Assembly: GCF_900091565.1 (NCBI RefSeq)
Contig: NZ_FMCV01000001.1
Coordinates: forward strand, 186,001-250,000
Length of the DNA stretch: 64,000 bases
Reading direction: 5' to 3'
From: Micromonospora marina
GTDB lineage: Bacteria > Actinomycetota > Actinomycetes > Mycobacteriales > Micromonosporaceae
Part shown: positions 8,579 through 17,730 of the stretch, piece by piece
How the letters are laid out: every line of letters begins with the position of its first letter
Position numbering within the stretch: the first letter of the stretch is position 1
The notes under the pieces: generated by a model
The model's input: only the letters and a program-made list of their open reading frames with translations
What the model was told of the DNA's origin: nothing
Database searches by the model: none
Position numbers and translations under genes: made by a program

Positions 8579-10723
8579 GTGGACTTTCCCGAGCTGGCCG
8601 CCCGTACCCGTCGGTTCAGCCACGGGGCGCCGCGCGCCGTCACCGTCGCGGGCGACAGCGCCCGGGTGATCTTCCTGCGTTCCGCGGGACCGGAGGACCC
8701 GGCCGACGCGCTCTGGCTGCTCGACGTCGACAGCGGCGAGGAACGACTGGTCGCGGACCCGGCGGTGCTGCTGGGCACGGACGCCGAACCGGCCCGCCTC
8801 GCCCCCGGCGAGCGGGCACTGCGCGAGCGGTTGCGGCTCAGCTCCGGCGGCATCGGCTCGTACGCGCTGGACTCGGCCGGACGGGTCGCCGCGTTCGCGC
8901 TGGCCGGGCGGCTGTTCCGGGCCGACCTGGTGCACGGCGACGTGGTCGAGGTGACGGCCGTCGGACCGGTGATCGACCCGCGACCCGACCCGGCCGGCGA
9001 GCGGCTGGCGTACGTCACCGACGCCGCCGAGGGGGTGCGCCGGGGCCAGTTGCGGGTGGTGGAGCCGGACGGTACCGACAACCTGCTCGCCGGGGAGGAC
9101 AGCGGCGTCACCTGGGGGCTGGCCGAACACGTCGCCGCGGAGGAGTTCCACCGCTACCGGGGGTACTGGTGGGCGCCGGACGGGCGCAGCGTACTGGCGG
9201 CCCGGGTCGACGAGTCCCGCCTGGAACGCTGGTACCTGCACGACCCGGCCGACCCGGCGACCCCGCCGACGTCGCTCGCGTACCCCGTGGCGGGCGGGCC
9301 GAACGCGGAGGTCAGCCTGCACCTGCTCGACCTCGACGGCGGCTGGGTCGACGTGCACTGGGACCGGGAGACCTACCCGTACCTGAGTTCGGTGGACTGG
9401 GCCGAGGGCGGACCGCTCATCACCGTGCTGCGCCGCTCGCAGCAGCACGGCCTGGTGCTGGCGGTGGACCCGCGTACCGGCGAGACGCAGGTGCACGCCG
9501 AGCTGGCCGACCCGCGCTGGGTCGAGCCGATCCCCGGCACCCCGGCGCACCTGCCCGACGGACGGGTGCTGGTCGGCGGCGAGCTGGCCCACGACGGGTA
9601 CGACGCCCGCTGCCTGTTCGCCGACGGCACGCTGCTCACGCCGCCGTCGCTGTACGTGCGGCGGGTCGTCGGGCGGCTGCCGAACGGCCCGAACGCGCCG
9701 GCGGACCTGCTGGTGGAGGCGAGCGAGGGTGAACCGAGCCAGCGTCACCTCTACCGGGTGCGGACCACGATCGGCGGCGGCATGGACGCCCGCCGGATGG
9801 GCAGCGATCCGGGCTGGCACACGGCCTCGATCGGCGGGTCCACGCTGGCGGTGGGCATCGCGTCGCTGGAGCACGCCGGGGTCCGCTGGCGGGTGTGGCA
9901 CGGCGACCGTGAGGTGGGTGAGCTGCGTTCGTTCGCCGCCACCTGCTCGTACGCGCCGCGGCCGACGATGGTCCGGGTGACCGACCGGCGGCTGCCCAGC
10001 GCGGTGCTCTACCCGGCCGAACACGTCAAGGGCACCCGGCTGCCGGTGCTGCTTGACATCTACGGCGGCCCCGGCCACCAGGAGGTGGTGGCGGCCCGCA
10101 GCGTCTGGCTGGAACGGCAGTGGTGGGCCGAGCAGGGCTTCGCGGTGGTCACCATCGACAACCGGGGCACCCCGGGCATCGCGCCGTCGTTCGAGAAGGC
10201 GATCCACCGCCGGGTAGCGGACGTGATCCTCACCGACCAGGTGGACGCGCTCACCGCACTCGCCGACAAGCACCCGGATCTGGACCTGGAACGGGTGGCG
10301 GTGCGCGGCTGGTCGTTCGGCGGCTGGCTGGCCGGGCTCGCGGTGCTGCGCCACCCGGAGTTGTTCACGTGCGCGATCGTCGGCGCGCCGGTCACCGACT
10401 GGGCGCTGTACGACACCGCGTACAGCGAGCGTTACCTGGGCATGCCGGACGACGGGATGGACGTGTACGCACACCATTCGCTGGTCGAGCTGGCCGCCGA
10501 GCCGCTGGGCGACCCGGCGCAGGCCCGGCCGATGCTGCTGGTGCACGGACTGGCCGACGACAACGTGCTCGCCGCGCACACGCTGCGGCTGTCGGCGGCG
10601 CTGCTGGCGACGGGCCGCCCGCACGCGGTGCTGCCGCTCACCGGCGCGAGCCACCTGGCCGCCGGCGGGGTGTCCGAGCGCCTGCTCCGCCTGGAGCTGG
10701 ACTTCCTCCGCCGCTACTTGTAA
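8579..10723 (+). CDS. S9 family prolyl oligopeptidase, dipeptidyl-peptidase IV-like
   Basis: 714 residues, probably cytosolic since no signal peptide is visible. An N-terminal beta-propeller of about 440 residues (DPPIV_N-type, for example WGLAEHVAAEEFHRYRGYWW with the paired Glu that bind the peptide N-terminus) precedes an alpha/beta-hydrolase domain. The catalytic triad is visible: Ser579 in GWSFGGW, Asp660 in HGLADDNV and His692 in GASH. The GTG at 8579 is chosen from the TACGCT box upstream; the longer frame starts inside the mshB promoter. It probably trims X-Pro or X-Ala dipeptides from peptides, fitting the adjacent peptide importer. Confidence 0.9.
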   Translation: MDFPELAARTRRFSHGAPRAVTVAGDSARVIFLRSAGPEDPADALWLLDVDSGEERLVADPAVLLGTDAEPARLAPGERALRERLRLSSGGIGSYALDSAGRVAAFALAGRLFRADLVHGDVVEVTAVGPVIDPRPDPAGERLAYVTDAAEGVRRGQLRVVEPDGTDNLLAGEDSGVTWGLAEHVAAEEFHRYRGYWWAPDGRSVLAARVDESRLERWYLHDPADPATPPTSLAYPVAGGPNAEVSLHLLDLDGGWVDVHWDRETYPYLSSVDWAEGGPLITVLRRSQQHGLVLAVDPRTGETQVHAELADPRWVEPIPGTPAHLPDGRVLVGGELAHDGYDARCLFADGTLLTPPSLYVRRVVGRLPNGPNAPADLLVEASEGEPSQRHLYRVRTTIGGGMDARRMGSDPGWHTASIGGSTLAVGIASLEHAGVRWRVWHGDREVGELRSFAATCSYAPRPTMVRVTDRRLPSAVLYPAEHVKGTRLPVLLDIYGGPGHQEVVAARSVWLERQWWAEQGFAVVTIDNRGTPGIAPSFEKAIHRRVADVILTDQVDALTALADKHPDLDLERVAVRGWSFGGWLAGLAVLRHPELFTCAIVGAPVTDWALYDTAYSERYLGMPDDGMDVYAHHSLVELAAEPLGDPAQARPMLLVHGLADDNVLAAHTLRLSAALLATGRPHAVLPLTGASHLAAGGVSERLLRLELDFLRRYL

Positions 10724-10802
10724 GGAAGGGCCCCCTTTTAACGCCTGCGGTAGAGGAAGGGCCCCTTGTTAACGCGCGGCGTTAACAAGGGGCCCTTCCT
10801 TC
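10724..10802. repeat. GGGCCCC palindromic repeat, copy A (double unit)
   Basis: Two units in tandem. The first (10724-10750) reads GGAAGGGCCCCCTTTTAACG and onward. The second (10755-10799) is a perfect inverted repeat with 21-base arms and a 3-base loop, built on GGAAGGGCCCCTTGTTAACG. Related copies occur at 41357-41410, 49139-49190 and 49423-49475. It fills the gap between the convergent peptidase and importer genes and would form a very stable hairpin on either strand. Confidence 0.85.
10755..10799. terminator. Probable bidirectional terminator hairpin
   Basis: Perfect 21-bp stem with loop GCG, 31 bases after the peptidase stop and 12 bases from the importer binding-protein stop. No U-tract follows, as is common for high-GC actinobacterial terminators. 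Confidence 0.6.
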
Positions 10803-10810
10803 CACGACGG

Positions 10811-12553
10811 CTACTGCTTGACGTACGCGTTGACGAAGTTCGGGTAGCCGAACACGGAGGAGATGAACACTCCGCCCGCTCTGGACCCGTGCACGTTGTA
10901 CGCCACGTCCACGTAGAGCGGCACCACAGGCGCGTGCTCCTTCATGATCCGCTCGTCGAGCTTGCCCCACTCCGGGCCCTGCTCGGACGGCGGCAGCGCC
11001 AGGATCCGGTCCATCTCGGCGTTGATCGCGTCGTCGTTGAAGTACGACTGGTTGCTGTTGCCCTCGGCCTTGATGGTCCGGCCGTCGTAGAGCACCGGCA
11101 GGATCGACGCGCCGCTGGGCCAGTCCGCCGCCCAGTTGCCGATGTACAGGTCCCAGGGGTTGTCCTTCTTCTTGATCTCGTCCAGCTTCGCGTCGTCCGG
11201 GATGTTCCGGACCGTGATCTTGAAGCCGGCGCGCTCCAGGTTGCCCTTGAGCTGGACCGCCTCCGCCTGCTCGGTCGTGTTGTCGGCGACGCCGAGGACC
11301 AGCTCGGGGGTCTGGCCGCCGAGCAGCTCCTTGGCCTTCTCCACGTTGCCGTTGGCGCCCGCCGGGTACGCGTCGTACGCCTTGTAGCCGATGGTCGACG
11401 GCGGCATCAGCGTGGTGATCGGCTGCGCGACGGTCTGGCCGCCGAGCGCCTTGACCAGGCCCTCACGGTCGATCGCGTAGTTGAGCGCCTGACGGATCTT
11501 CAGGTCCTTGACCCGCTGGGTGTTGATCACGAGCTGGTTGGCGCTCGGGGTGGGGGACAGCAGCGTGCGGGGCTTCAGCGCCGGGTCACCGGCGACCTTG
11601 GCCACGAGCGAGGCCGGCACCGAGTTGAACGCCAGCGCGCTCTGGTCGGCACCGTTGTCCGCGATCACCCGGTTGTTGGCGGCGTCGGCGGTCGGGCCGA
11701 AGCTCCAGACGAACTGGTCCGGGTACTGGTGCCGCACCGGGTCGGTCTTCGCGTCCCAGTTCGGGTTGCGGTCCAGCGTGAGCTGGACCCCGACCTGGTT
11801 CTTGGCGATCTTGTACGGGCCGGACGAGAACGGCTTCTGGTCCAGGTTGACCCCGGTGTCCTTCTCCGGCTTGAGCGGCGCCGTGGTGGGCAGCGAGACC
11901 GCGAACGGCAGGTCGCAGCGCGGCTTGGCGAACTCGAAGCGCAGCGTCTTGGCGTCCGGCGTGGTCAGGCCCGGCGGCAGCGACGTCTTGTTCTGCTTGA
12001 AGTCCCACTTGGTGTCGTACTGCGCGGTGTCGGCCAGCCACTCCTGGATGTAGGTGGGGCCGCCGGTGAGGTCCGGGTCGAAGGAGCGGGCGATGCCGTA
12101 CGCGATCTCCTTGGAGGTGATCGGGCTGCCGTCCTCGAACTTCACCCCGTCCTTGATGGTGAATTCCCAGACCTTGCAGTCGTTGTCGACGTTCTTGCCC
12201 GGGTTCTCGGCCAGGTCACCCACCAGGACCAGGCCACCCTTGCCGTCGTCCTTCCAGGTGGTCAGGTAGCGGGCGAAGAGCGGGCTGGCCATCAGGCCGG
12301 CGAACGAGTACGTCCGCTGCGGGTCCAGGTGGGAGATGGGGGTCTCCCGGATGATGGTGAACGTCCCGCCCTTGGCCGCGCCGTCGATCTCGGCGGCCGG
12401 CCCCTGCGAGTCCTTGGGGTCGGTCGCGATGACCCCGGCCTGCTGCCGGTTGGTGTCCACAGTGGTGCCTTCGCCCGTGTTCTCCGAGCAGGCACCGAGT
12501 GCCACAACCAGTGCGATGGCGCCGCCAGCGGCGGCCGCTGCGCGTGGTCGCAT
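10811..12553 (-). CDS. Peptide ABC importer substrate-binding lipoprotein (SBP family 5), system 1
   Basis: 580-residue extracellular solute-binding protein. A short basic N-terminus, hydrophobic core and lipobox LGAC place the lipidated cysteine at residue 22, anchoring it on the outer face of the membrane. Family 5 (DppA/OppA/NikA) features follow, such as DGVKFEDGSPITSKEIAYGI near 135-155 and IRQALNYAIDREGLVKAL in the second half. It ends the five-gene operon dppD-dppF-dppC-dppB-SBP on the minus strand. A 108-base AT-richer gap separates it from the permease gene, so it may also have its own promoter. Peptides are the likely cargo; this is inferred. Confidence 0.92.
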   Translation of the reverse strand: MRPRAAAAAGGAIALVVALGACSENTGEGTTVDTNRQQAGVIATDPKDSQGPAAEIDGAAKGGTFTIIRETPISHLDPQRTYSFAGLMASPLFARYLTTWKDDGKGGLVLVGDLAENPGKNVDNDCKVWEFTIKDGVKFEDGSPITSKEIAYGIARSFDPDLTGGPTYIQEWLADTAQYDTKWDFKQNKTSLPPGLTTPDAKTLRFEFAKPRCDLPFAVSLPTTAPLKPEKDTGVNLDQKPFSSGPYKIAKNQVGVQLTLDRNPNWDAKTDPVRHQYPDQFVWSFGPTADAANNRVIADNGADQSALAFNSVPASLVAKVAGDPALKPRTLLSPTPSANQLVINTQRVKDLKIRQALNYAIDREGLVKALGGQTVAQPITTLMPPSTIGYKAYDAYPAGANGNVEKAKELLGGQTPELVLGVADNTTEQAEAVQLKGNLERAGFKITVRNIPDDAKLDEIKKKDNPWDLYIGNWAADWPSGASILPVLYDGRTIKAEGNSNQSYFNDDAINAEMDRILALPPSEQGPEWGKLDERIMKEHAPVVPLYVDVAYNVHGSRAGGVFISSVFGYPNFVNAYVKQ

Positions 12554-12661
12554 GTCCTACCTCCTCCACCCGTTCGCCGAGCGCTCCCGCCGACGTCCCG
12601 AGGATCCTAAAGAAGAAAAGCTACGAGTTGGGTAACAGTTGTCGATAAATTTCGTCGCGGT

Positions 12662-13648
12662 TCAACCGAGCCGCACCCGCGGGTCGATCACCGCGTAGAG
12701 CAGGTCCACCACCACGTTCGCCAGCACCACGAAGACCGCCGCGATCAACACGGTCGCCATGATGGTCGGCAGGTCGCCCGCACGGACCGCGTCGACAGCG
12801 GTACGCCCCATCCCGTTCAGACCGAATGTCGTCTCGGTGATCACCGTGCCGCCCAGCGCCCCACCCACGTCCAGACCGGCGATCGTCACCACCGGCGTGA
12901 TCGCGGCGCGCAGCGCGTGCCGGCCGTACACCTTGCGTTTGGCCAGGCCCTTCGCCCGCGCGGTCCGGACGAAGTCCTCCGACAGTGTCTCCAGCATCTG
13001 CGCCCGCGACAGTCGCGCGTAGATCGCGGAGAAGAGGAACGCCAGCGCCACCCAGGCCAGCACCAGCCCGCTCGTCCATTTCAGCGGGTTTTCGAACAAC
13101 GAGGTGTAGCTCGGTACCGGCAGCAGGCGCAGGTTGTAGACGAAGACGATGAGCAGCACCGCGCCGACGAAGTAGAGCTGCAACGAGGCGCCGGTGAGCG
13201 AGAAGCCGATCGCCGCCCGGTCCAGCCAGCTTCCCCGGCGCAGCGCCGAGAGCATGCCCAGGCCGACGCCGAGCAGCAGCCACAGGATCGCTGCCGGGAT
13301 GACGATGCTCAGCGTCACCGGCAGCACCCGGGCGATGGTGTCCGAGACCGCCTCGTTCGACACGTACGACCAGCCGAGGCAGGGGGCGTCGCACCGGCCG
13401 CCCTGCGCGCTGCCCAGGTCCCGGCCGGTGAAGATGCCCTTCATGTAGCCGGCGTACTGGCTGATCAGCGGATCACGCAGGCCCAGTTCCTGGCGGACCC
13501 GCTCCAGCCGCTCCGGGTTGCAGTTCTTCGGGCACATGCCGGTGACCGGGTCGCGGGGAAGCGCGAAGAACATCAGGAAGCTGAGCACGCTCACCGCGAA
13601 CAGGGTGAGCGCGGCGGACAGCAGCCGGCGGATGAGGAATCGCGTCAT
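12662..13648 (-). CDS. Peptide ABC importer permease, DppB-type, system 1
   Basis: 328 residues with the usual N-terminal helix (FLIRRLLSAALTLFAVSVLSF), a periplasmic-type loop and five further helices. The EAA-type cytoplasmic loop that docks on the ATPases, VRTARAKGLAKRKVYGRHALR, lies near residues 225-248, and the end LLYAVIDPRVRLG is typical of DppB. The loop near residues 35-90 contains four cysteines (MCPKNC, GGRCDAPC), which is uncommon and could form disulfides outside the cell. Eleven bases separate it from the upstream permease gene. Confidence 0.93.
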   Translation of the reverse strand: MTRFLIRRLLSAALTLFAVSVLSFLMFFALPRDPVTGMCPKNCNPERLERVRQELGLRDPLISQYAGYMKGIFTGRDLGSAQGGRCDAPCLGWSYVSNEAVSDTIARVLPVTLSIVIPAAILWLLLGVGLGMLSALRRGSWLDRAAIGFSLTGASLQLYFVGAVLLIVFVYNLRLLPVPSYTSLFENPLKWTSGLVLAWVALAFLFSAIYARLSRAQMLETLSEDFVRTARAKGLAKRKVYGRHALRAAITPVVTIAGLDVGGALGGTVITETTFGLNGMGRTAVDAVRAGDLPTIMATVLIAAVFVVLANVVVDLLYAVIDPRVRLG

Positions 13649-13659
13649 GGTCCGGCCTC

Positions 13660-14667
13660 CTACCGGGACGACTTCGGGTCGAGCGCGTCGCGCAGCGCGT
13701 CACCGAAGAGGTTGAAGGCGAACACGAGCGCGAAGATGGTGATGCCCGGGAAGAAGACGTACGCCGGGTCGGTCTGCAGGTAGTCGAGACTGCGGTAGAT
13801 CATGCGGCCGAAGCTCGGCGTCTCGTCGGTGAGGCCGACGCCGATGAACGACAACGCGGCCTCGCTGGTGATGTACTGCGGCACCGCGAGCGAGAAGGCG
13901 ACCAGGATCGGCGCCCAGGCGTTCGGCAGCAACTGCCGGAACAACATGTGCCCGAGGCCCGCGCCACTGGCCCGCGCCGCCTCCACGAACTCGCGTTCGC
14001 GCAGCGCGATGATCTGGCCCCGGACCAGCCGGGCCGTGCCGGTCCAGCCGAACAGGGCGAAGATCGCGATGAGCACACCGATCTGGAAGTACGCCGGTAC
14101 GGCCTCACGCTGGCCGTAGAAGCGCAGCGCGACGGTCGGCATCAGGGCCAGCGCGATGATCAGGAACGGCATGGCCAGGGTCAGGTCGGTGATCCAGTTG
14201 ATCACCGTGTCCAGCCAGCCACCCAGGTAGCCGGCGAGCGTTCCGAGCGTCACGCCGATCACGGCGGTCAGCACGGCTGCGGCGAACGCGATGAACAGCG
14301 ACGTCCGCAGGCCGTGCACCATCCGGATGAAGATGTCCCGGCCGAGACCGGGCTCCAGTCCGAACCAGTGCTCCCCGGTCACGCCACCGGCGTAGCCCAA
14401 CGGCATGCCGTAGCCGTCGAGGCGGTTCTGGAACTGTTCCTTCGGCCCCACCCCGTACAGCGCCTCGATGAGCGGGACGGCGAGCGCGACCAGCACGAAG
14501 AACGCCAGCAGGCCGCCGCTGATCAGCGCGGTGCGGTCCCGCTTGAGCCGTGCGAGGGCGAGCTGGCCGGGTGACCGGCCGACGAACTCCGTCCTGCCGC
14601 TGTCGTCGCCCTCATCGGGCGACTCGATCTCGGCGAGCGCGACGCCCTCGACCGGCGACAGGCTCAT
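13660..14667 (-). CDS. Peptide ABC importer permease, DppC-type, system 1
   Basis: 335 residues. A cytoplasmic N-terminus of about 50 residues precedes a first helix ([19 protein letters not shown]), a long external loop ending in [20 protein letters not shown], and five more helices. The docking loop [20 protein letters not shown] and the closing [14 protein letters not shown] are diagnostic for DppC/OppC. The ATG at 14667 overlaps the upstream ATPase stop (ATGA). The open frame up to 14787 is not part of the protein. It pairs with the DppB-type permease to form the channel. Confidence 0.93.
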   Translation of the reverse strand: MSLSPVEGVALAEIESPDEGDDSGRTEFVGRSPGQLALARLKRDRTALISGGLLAFFVLVALAVPLIEALYGVGPKEQFQNRLDGYGMPLGYAGGVTGEHWFGLEPGLGRDIFIRMVHGLRTSLFIAFAAAVLTAVIGVTLGTLAGYLGGWLDTVINWITDLTLAMPFLIIALALMPTVALRFYGQREAVPAYFQIGVLIAIFALFGWTGTARLVRGQIIALREREFVEAARASGAGLGHMLFRQLLPNAWAPILVAFSLAVPQYITSEAALSFIGVGLTDETPSFGRMIYRSLDYLQTDPAYVFFPGITIFALVFAFNLFGDALRDALDPKSSR

Positions 14668-15686
14668 GGGGACACCTCCACGGTTTCGCCGGTCGGCACG
14701 CCGACCGGTCCGCTCTCCGGGTGGTGGCAGGCGGTGAGTTGTCCGCCGCCGTCGCGGACGGTCAGGGCGGGTTCTTCGGCGGCGCACCGGTCGGTGGCTT
14801 TCCAGCAGCGGGTGCGGAAGCGGCAGCCCGATGGTGGGTTGAGGGGGGTGGGGACGTCGCCGGTGAGGCGGATACGCCCGGCGGGGCCGAGGGTGGTGAC
14901 GTCGGGGATCGCGGACAGCAGCGCCCGGGTGTACGGGTGCTGCGGGTGGGTGTAGATGGTGTCGCGGTCGCCGATCTCGACGATCTTTCCCAGGTACATG
15001 ACCGCGACGCGGTGGCAGAAGTGCCGCACGACGGCGAGGTCGTGGGCGATGAACACGAACGCCAGGTCGAGGTCGCGTTGCAGGGTGCGCAGCAGGTTGA
15101 TGACCTGCGCCTGGATCGACACGTCGAGAGCGGAGACGGGTTCGTCGGCCACGATCAGTTTCGGTTTCAGCGCCAGGGCGCGGGCGATGCCGATGCGCTG
15201 GCGTTGCCCGCCGGAGAACTCGTGCGGATACCTGTTGTAGTGCTCCGGGTTCAACCCGACCAGTTCCAGCAACTCCTGCACGCGGTGTTTGATCCCACCG
15301 GGTGGGGTGATCCGGTTGACCTGCAACGGCATCGCCACGATCCGCCCGACCGTGTGGCGGGGGTTCAGCGACGCGTACGGGTCCTGGAAGATGATCTGCA
15401 GATCCTGCCGCAGCCCGCGCAGCTCACCCCGTTTCGCGTGAGTGATGTCCCGCCCCGCGAAGGAGATGCTGCCGGCGGTGGGCTCCAGCAGCCGCACCAG
15501 CATCCGCCCGGTCGTGGTCTTCCCGCACCCCGACTCCCCCACCAGGCCGAGCGTCTCACCCGGCCGCACATCGAAGTCCAGCCCGTCCACCGCCCGGACG
15601 GCACCCCTGGCACGGAAGCCCTGACGCACCGGGAAGTGCCTGGTCAGACCCCGCACCGACAGCAGCGGCTCGGCCTCGGCGCTCAT
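14664..15686 (-). CDS. Peptide ABC importer ATPase, DppF-type, system 1
   Basis: 340-residue cytosolic ATPase. Walker [10 protein letters not shown] at about 48-56, signature SGGQRQR near 165 and Walker [13 protein letters not shown] near 183. The C-terminal oligopeptide-transporter extension has four cysteines (GCRFRTRC, then DRC and TACHH) that match the iron-sulfur motif described for OppD-type ATPases in mycobacteria. Start and stop each overlap the neighbouring genes by four bases, so synthesis of the complex is tightly coupled. Confidence 0.93.
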   Translation of the reverse strand: MSAEAEPLLSVRGLTRHFPVRQGFRARGAVRAVDGLDFDVRPGETLGLVGESGCGKTTTGRMLVRLLEPTAGSISFAGRDITHAKRGELRGLRQDLQIIFQDPYASLNPRHTVGRIVAMPLQVNRITPPGGIKHRVQELLELVGLNPEHYNRYPHEFSGGQRQRIGIARALALKPKLIVADEPVSALDVSIQAQVINLLRTLQRDLDLAFVFIAHDLAVVRHFCHRVAVMYLGKIVEIGDRDTIYTHPQHPYTRALLSAIPDVTTLGPAGRIRLTGDVPTPLNPPSGCRFRTRCWKATDRCAAEEPALTVRDGGGQLTACHHPESGPVGVPTGETVEVSP

Positions 15687-16786
15687 CGGGCCACCCCCAC
15701 CCGGGCGACCTCGTCGCGGTAGATCCGCTCCCGATCCCCCGCCGACAGATGGCAGGCCACCAGGTGACCCGGCACTCCGGCCTCCCGCAGCTCGGGCACC
15801 TCGGTACGGGACCGGTCACCGTTGACGCCGGCCCACCGGCAGCGCGGATGGAACGCGCACCCCGACGGCAGGTTGATCAGACTGGGCGGGTTACCGGGAA
15901 TCGGCAGCAGGTCCGCGTCGGCGTCACCGTGCAACGACGGCACGCTCGACAACAACCCCCACGTGTACGGATGCTGCGGCGCCCGCAACACCCGCGCCAC
16001 ACTGCCGTGCTCGACCGCCCGGCCCGCGTACATCACCAGCACGTCATCAGCCACCTGACTGACCACACCCAGGTCGTGGGTGATCAACACGATCGCCGAC
16101 CGGAACTCCTCCTGCAGATCCGCCAGCAGGTCCAGGATCTGCGCCTGCACCGTCACATCCAGCGCCGTCGTCGGCTCGTCCGCGATCAGCAGGTCGGGGT
16201 CGTTTACCAACGCCATCGCGATCATCGCCCGCTGCCGCATCCCACCGGAGAACTCATGCGGAAACTGATCGAACCGCCTCGCCGGCTGCGGAATCCCCAC
16301 CCGGCCCAGCATGTCCACCGCCCGCGCCCGGGCCTCTCGCCTCCCGGCCCCCGGGTGGTGCACCCGGTACGCCTCGGCGATCTGCTTCCCCACCGAGTAG
16401 TACGGATGCAACGCCGACAACGGATCCTGGAAGATCATCGCCATGTCCCGGCCCCGCAACCGACGAATCTCCTCCTCACCCCGGCCCACCAACTGACGCC
16501 CACCCACCGAGATTTCCCCCGAGATGGTCGTGCGCTTCGCGTTGTGCAGACCGAGGATCGCCAGCGACGTCACACTCTTACCGGAACCGGACTCCCCCAC
16601 GACACCCAACGTGCGACCCCGCTCCACCGCGAACGACACCCCGTCCACGGCCTTGACCACACCGTCCTCGGTGTCGAACCGCACCCGCAGATCCCTGACC
16701 TGGAGATAGGGACCGTCGCCGGAGCGCTGCTCCGGCACCTCCGGGCGGTCCGGCTCCCCGGACGGCACCGCCTCCGATCTGCCCAT
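15683..16786 (-). CDS. Peptide ABC importer ATPase, DppD-type, system 1
   Basis: 367 residues, first gene of the importer operon. Walker A GESGSGKS near 65, signature SGGMRQR near 188 and Walker [12 protein letters not shown] near 207. There is a 25-residue polar N-terminal extension. The C-terminal cysteine region has GCAFHPRC and VACH, but the third cysteine found in the other three ATPases of this window is not there, so a four-cysteine cluster could not form in the usual way. GGGGAGG lies seven bases before the ATG. The 240-base upstream gap with AT-rich sequence holds the operon promoter. Confidence 0.93.
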   Translation of the reverse strand: MGRSEAVPSGEPDRPEVPEQRSGDGPYLQVRDLRVRFDTEDGVVKAVDGVSFAVERGRTLGVVGESGSGKSVTSLAILGLHNAKRTTISGEISVGGRQLVGRGEEEIRRLRGRDMAMIFQDPLSALHPYYSVGKQIAEAYRVHHPGAGRREARARAVDMLGRVGIPQPARRFDQFPHEFSGGMRQRAMIAMALVNDPDLLIADEPTTALDVTVQAQILDLLADLQEEFRSAIVLITHDLGVVSQVADDVLVMYAGRAVEHGSVARVLRAPQHPYTWGLLSSVPSLHGDADADLLPIPGNPPSLINLPSGCAFHPRCRWAGVNGDRSRTEVPELREAGVPGHLVACHLSAGDRERIYRDEVARVGVAR

Positions 16787-17026
16787 TGACCGCCTCCCCT
16801 CGGCAATGAAGAGAACCTACAGCAAATCCCCACAGGCGAAAATAAGCTACATCGAGCGGTCTGTCAGCGGACCGAGCGTAACGACTCGGTCTCCCGATCG
16901 CACTCCCCTCACCTGGGACATCCACGGCGGCGATTGGGCATCCCGGCCTCGTCGTCGCACCGAGGGTGCGACCATGGTCCCGGTGACGAAGGGACCATTC
17001 CTGTCGGCACGAGGTGGAGGCGACCA
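16787..17026. promoter_or_regulatory. Divergent promoter region between importer operon and Uma2 gene, with two hairpins
   Basis: 240 bases without a gene. The first 70 are unusually AT-rich for this genome (for example GGCGAAAATAAGCTACAT) and probably carry the importer promoter. Near the Uma2 gene are two perfect inverted repeats: CGCACC/GGTGCG at 16956-16970 and ATGGTCCC/GGGACCAT at 16974-16998. The second ends 28 bases before the Uma2 ATG and would sit in its leader or act as an operator. Confidence 0.4.
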
Positions 17027-17575
17027 ATGACCGCGGCGGTGTTCGGCCACGACGGCCCGTGGACCGAAGAGGAGTACCTCGCCCTCGGCGAGACGCGGCA
17101 ACGCGTCGAACTCTTCGACGGGAGCCTGCACGTGACACCGGCACCGACTCCGCGGCACCAGCGAATCCAGCGGAACCTCGGCAATCTGCTGGAGGCCGCT
17201 GCCAGGCCCGCCGGCCTGGAACTGCTGGAGACGGTGAACGTCCGGCTCCGGCCCGGCCGCATACCGATTCCCGACCTGGTCGTCACCGAGCCGATCGACT
17301 TCGACGAGCCGATGATCGAGGCGCGGGACGTGCGGCTCGTGTGTGAGGTCATCTCACCGGGCAATACGGCAACCGACAAGGTGCTCAAGATGCACTACTA
17401 CGCCGCCGCGGGCATCGAGTGGTACCTGCTGGTGGAGCAGGGGACCGGCACACTGCACCTCCACCGGCGACAAGGCCGGCACTATCGGGAGGTGTCGGTG
17501 ACTAAACCCGGCTCCGTGCTGGAGCTGACCGAGCCCGTCCGGGCCACGATCCGTCCGGAGGATCTCGTCCCCTGA
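17027..17575 (+). CDS. Uma2 family endonuclease-like protein (DUF820, PD-(D/E)xK fold)
   Basis: 182 residues. The restriction-endonuclease-like core is seen as IPDLVV (Asp), CEVISPGN (Glu) and DKVLKMHYYAAAGIEWYLLV (Lys), matching the PD-(D/E)xK pattern of Uma2/DUF820 proteins. Biological targets of the family are not known; it is abundant in cyanobacteria and actinobacteria. The ATG at 17027 is chosen because GTGGAGG stands six bases before it. It is a lone gene between the importer operon and the TldD gene, preceded by two hairpins. Confidence 0.85.
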   Translation: MTAAVFGHDGPWTEEEYLALGETRQRVELFDGSLHVTPAPTPRHQRIQRNLGNLLEAAARPAGLELLETVNVRLRPGRIPIPDLVVTEPIDFDEPMIEARDVRLVCEVISPGNTATDKVLKMHYYAAAGIEWYLLVEQGTGTLHLHRRQGRHYREVSVTKPGSVLELTEPVRATIRPEDLVP

Positions 17576-17595
17576 CGGATGTCGGCCCGCTCGCC

Positions 17596-17601
17596 TAGGG
17601 T
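17596..17601 (+). promoter_or_regulatory. Putative -10 box upstream of MSER mini-ORF and tldD
   Basis: TAGGGT lies seven bases before the ATG at 17609, the leaderless geometry used elsewhere in the window. It points at the mini-ORF, not at the tldD ATG 118 bases further on. Confidence 0.45.
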
Positions 17602-17608
17602 CGGGCGC

Positions 17609-17730
17609 ATGAGCGAGCGTCAGCGAGCGAATCATCGGGGCAGCGCGAAGGTGCCTCATGCCGGCACGCAGCGCAGCGGAGTGCCGGCATGAGCGAGCGT
17701 CAGCGAGCGACCCATCAGGACAGCGTATGA
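17609..17730 (+). repeat. MSER repeat encoding two coupled mini-ORFs (27 and 13 codons) before tldD
   Basis: ATG at 17609 opens a 27-residue reading frame (begins MSERQRANHRGSAKVPH, ends GVPA) whose stop overlaps an ATG at 17689 (ATGA). That opens a 13-residue frame, MSERQRATHQDSV, whose stop in turn overlaps the tldD ATG at 17727 (ATGA). The DNA contains a perfect 11-base inverted repeat, CATGCCGGCAC/GTGCCGGCATG. A diverged copy lies at 19160 and a shorter one at 56217. Whether the peptides are stable is unknown; they may serve only to carry ribosomes to the next start. Confidence 0.6.
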
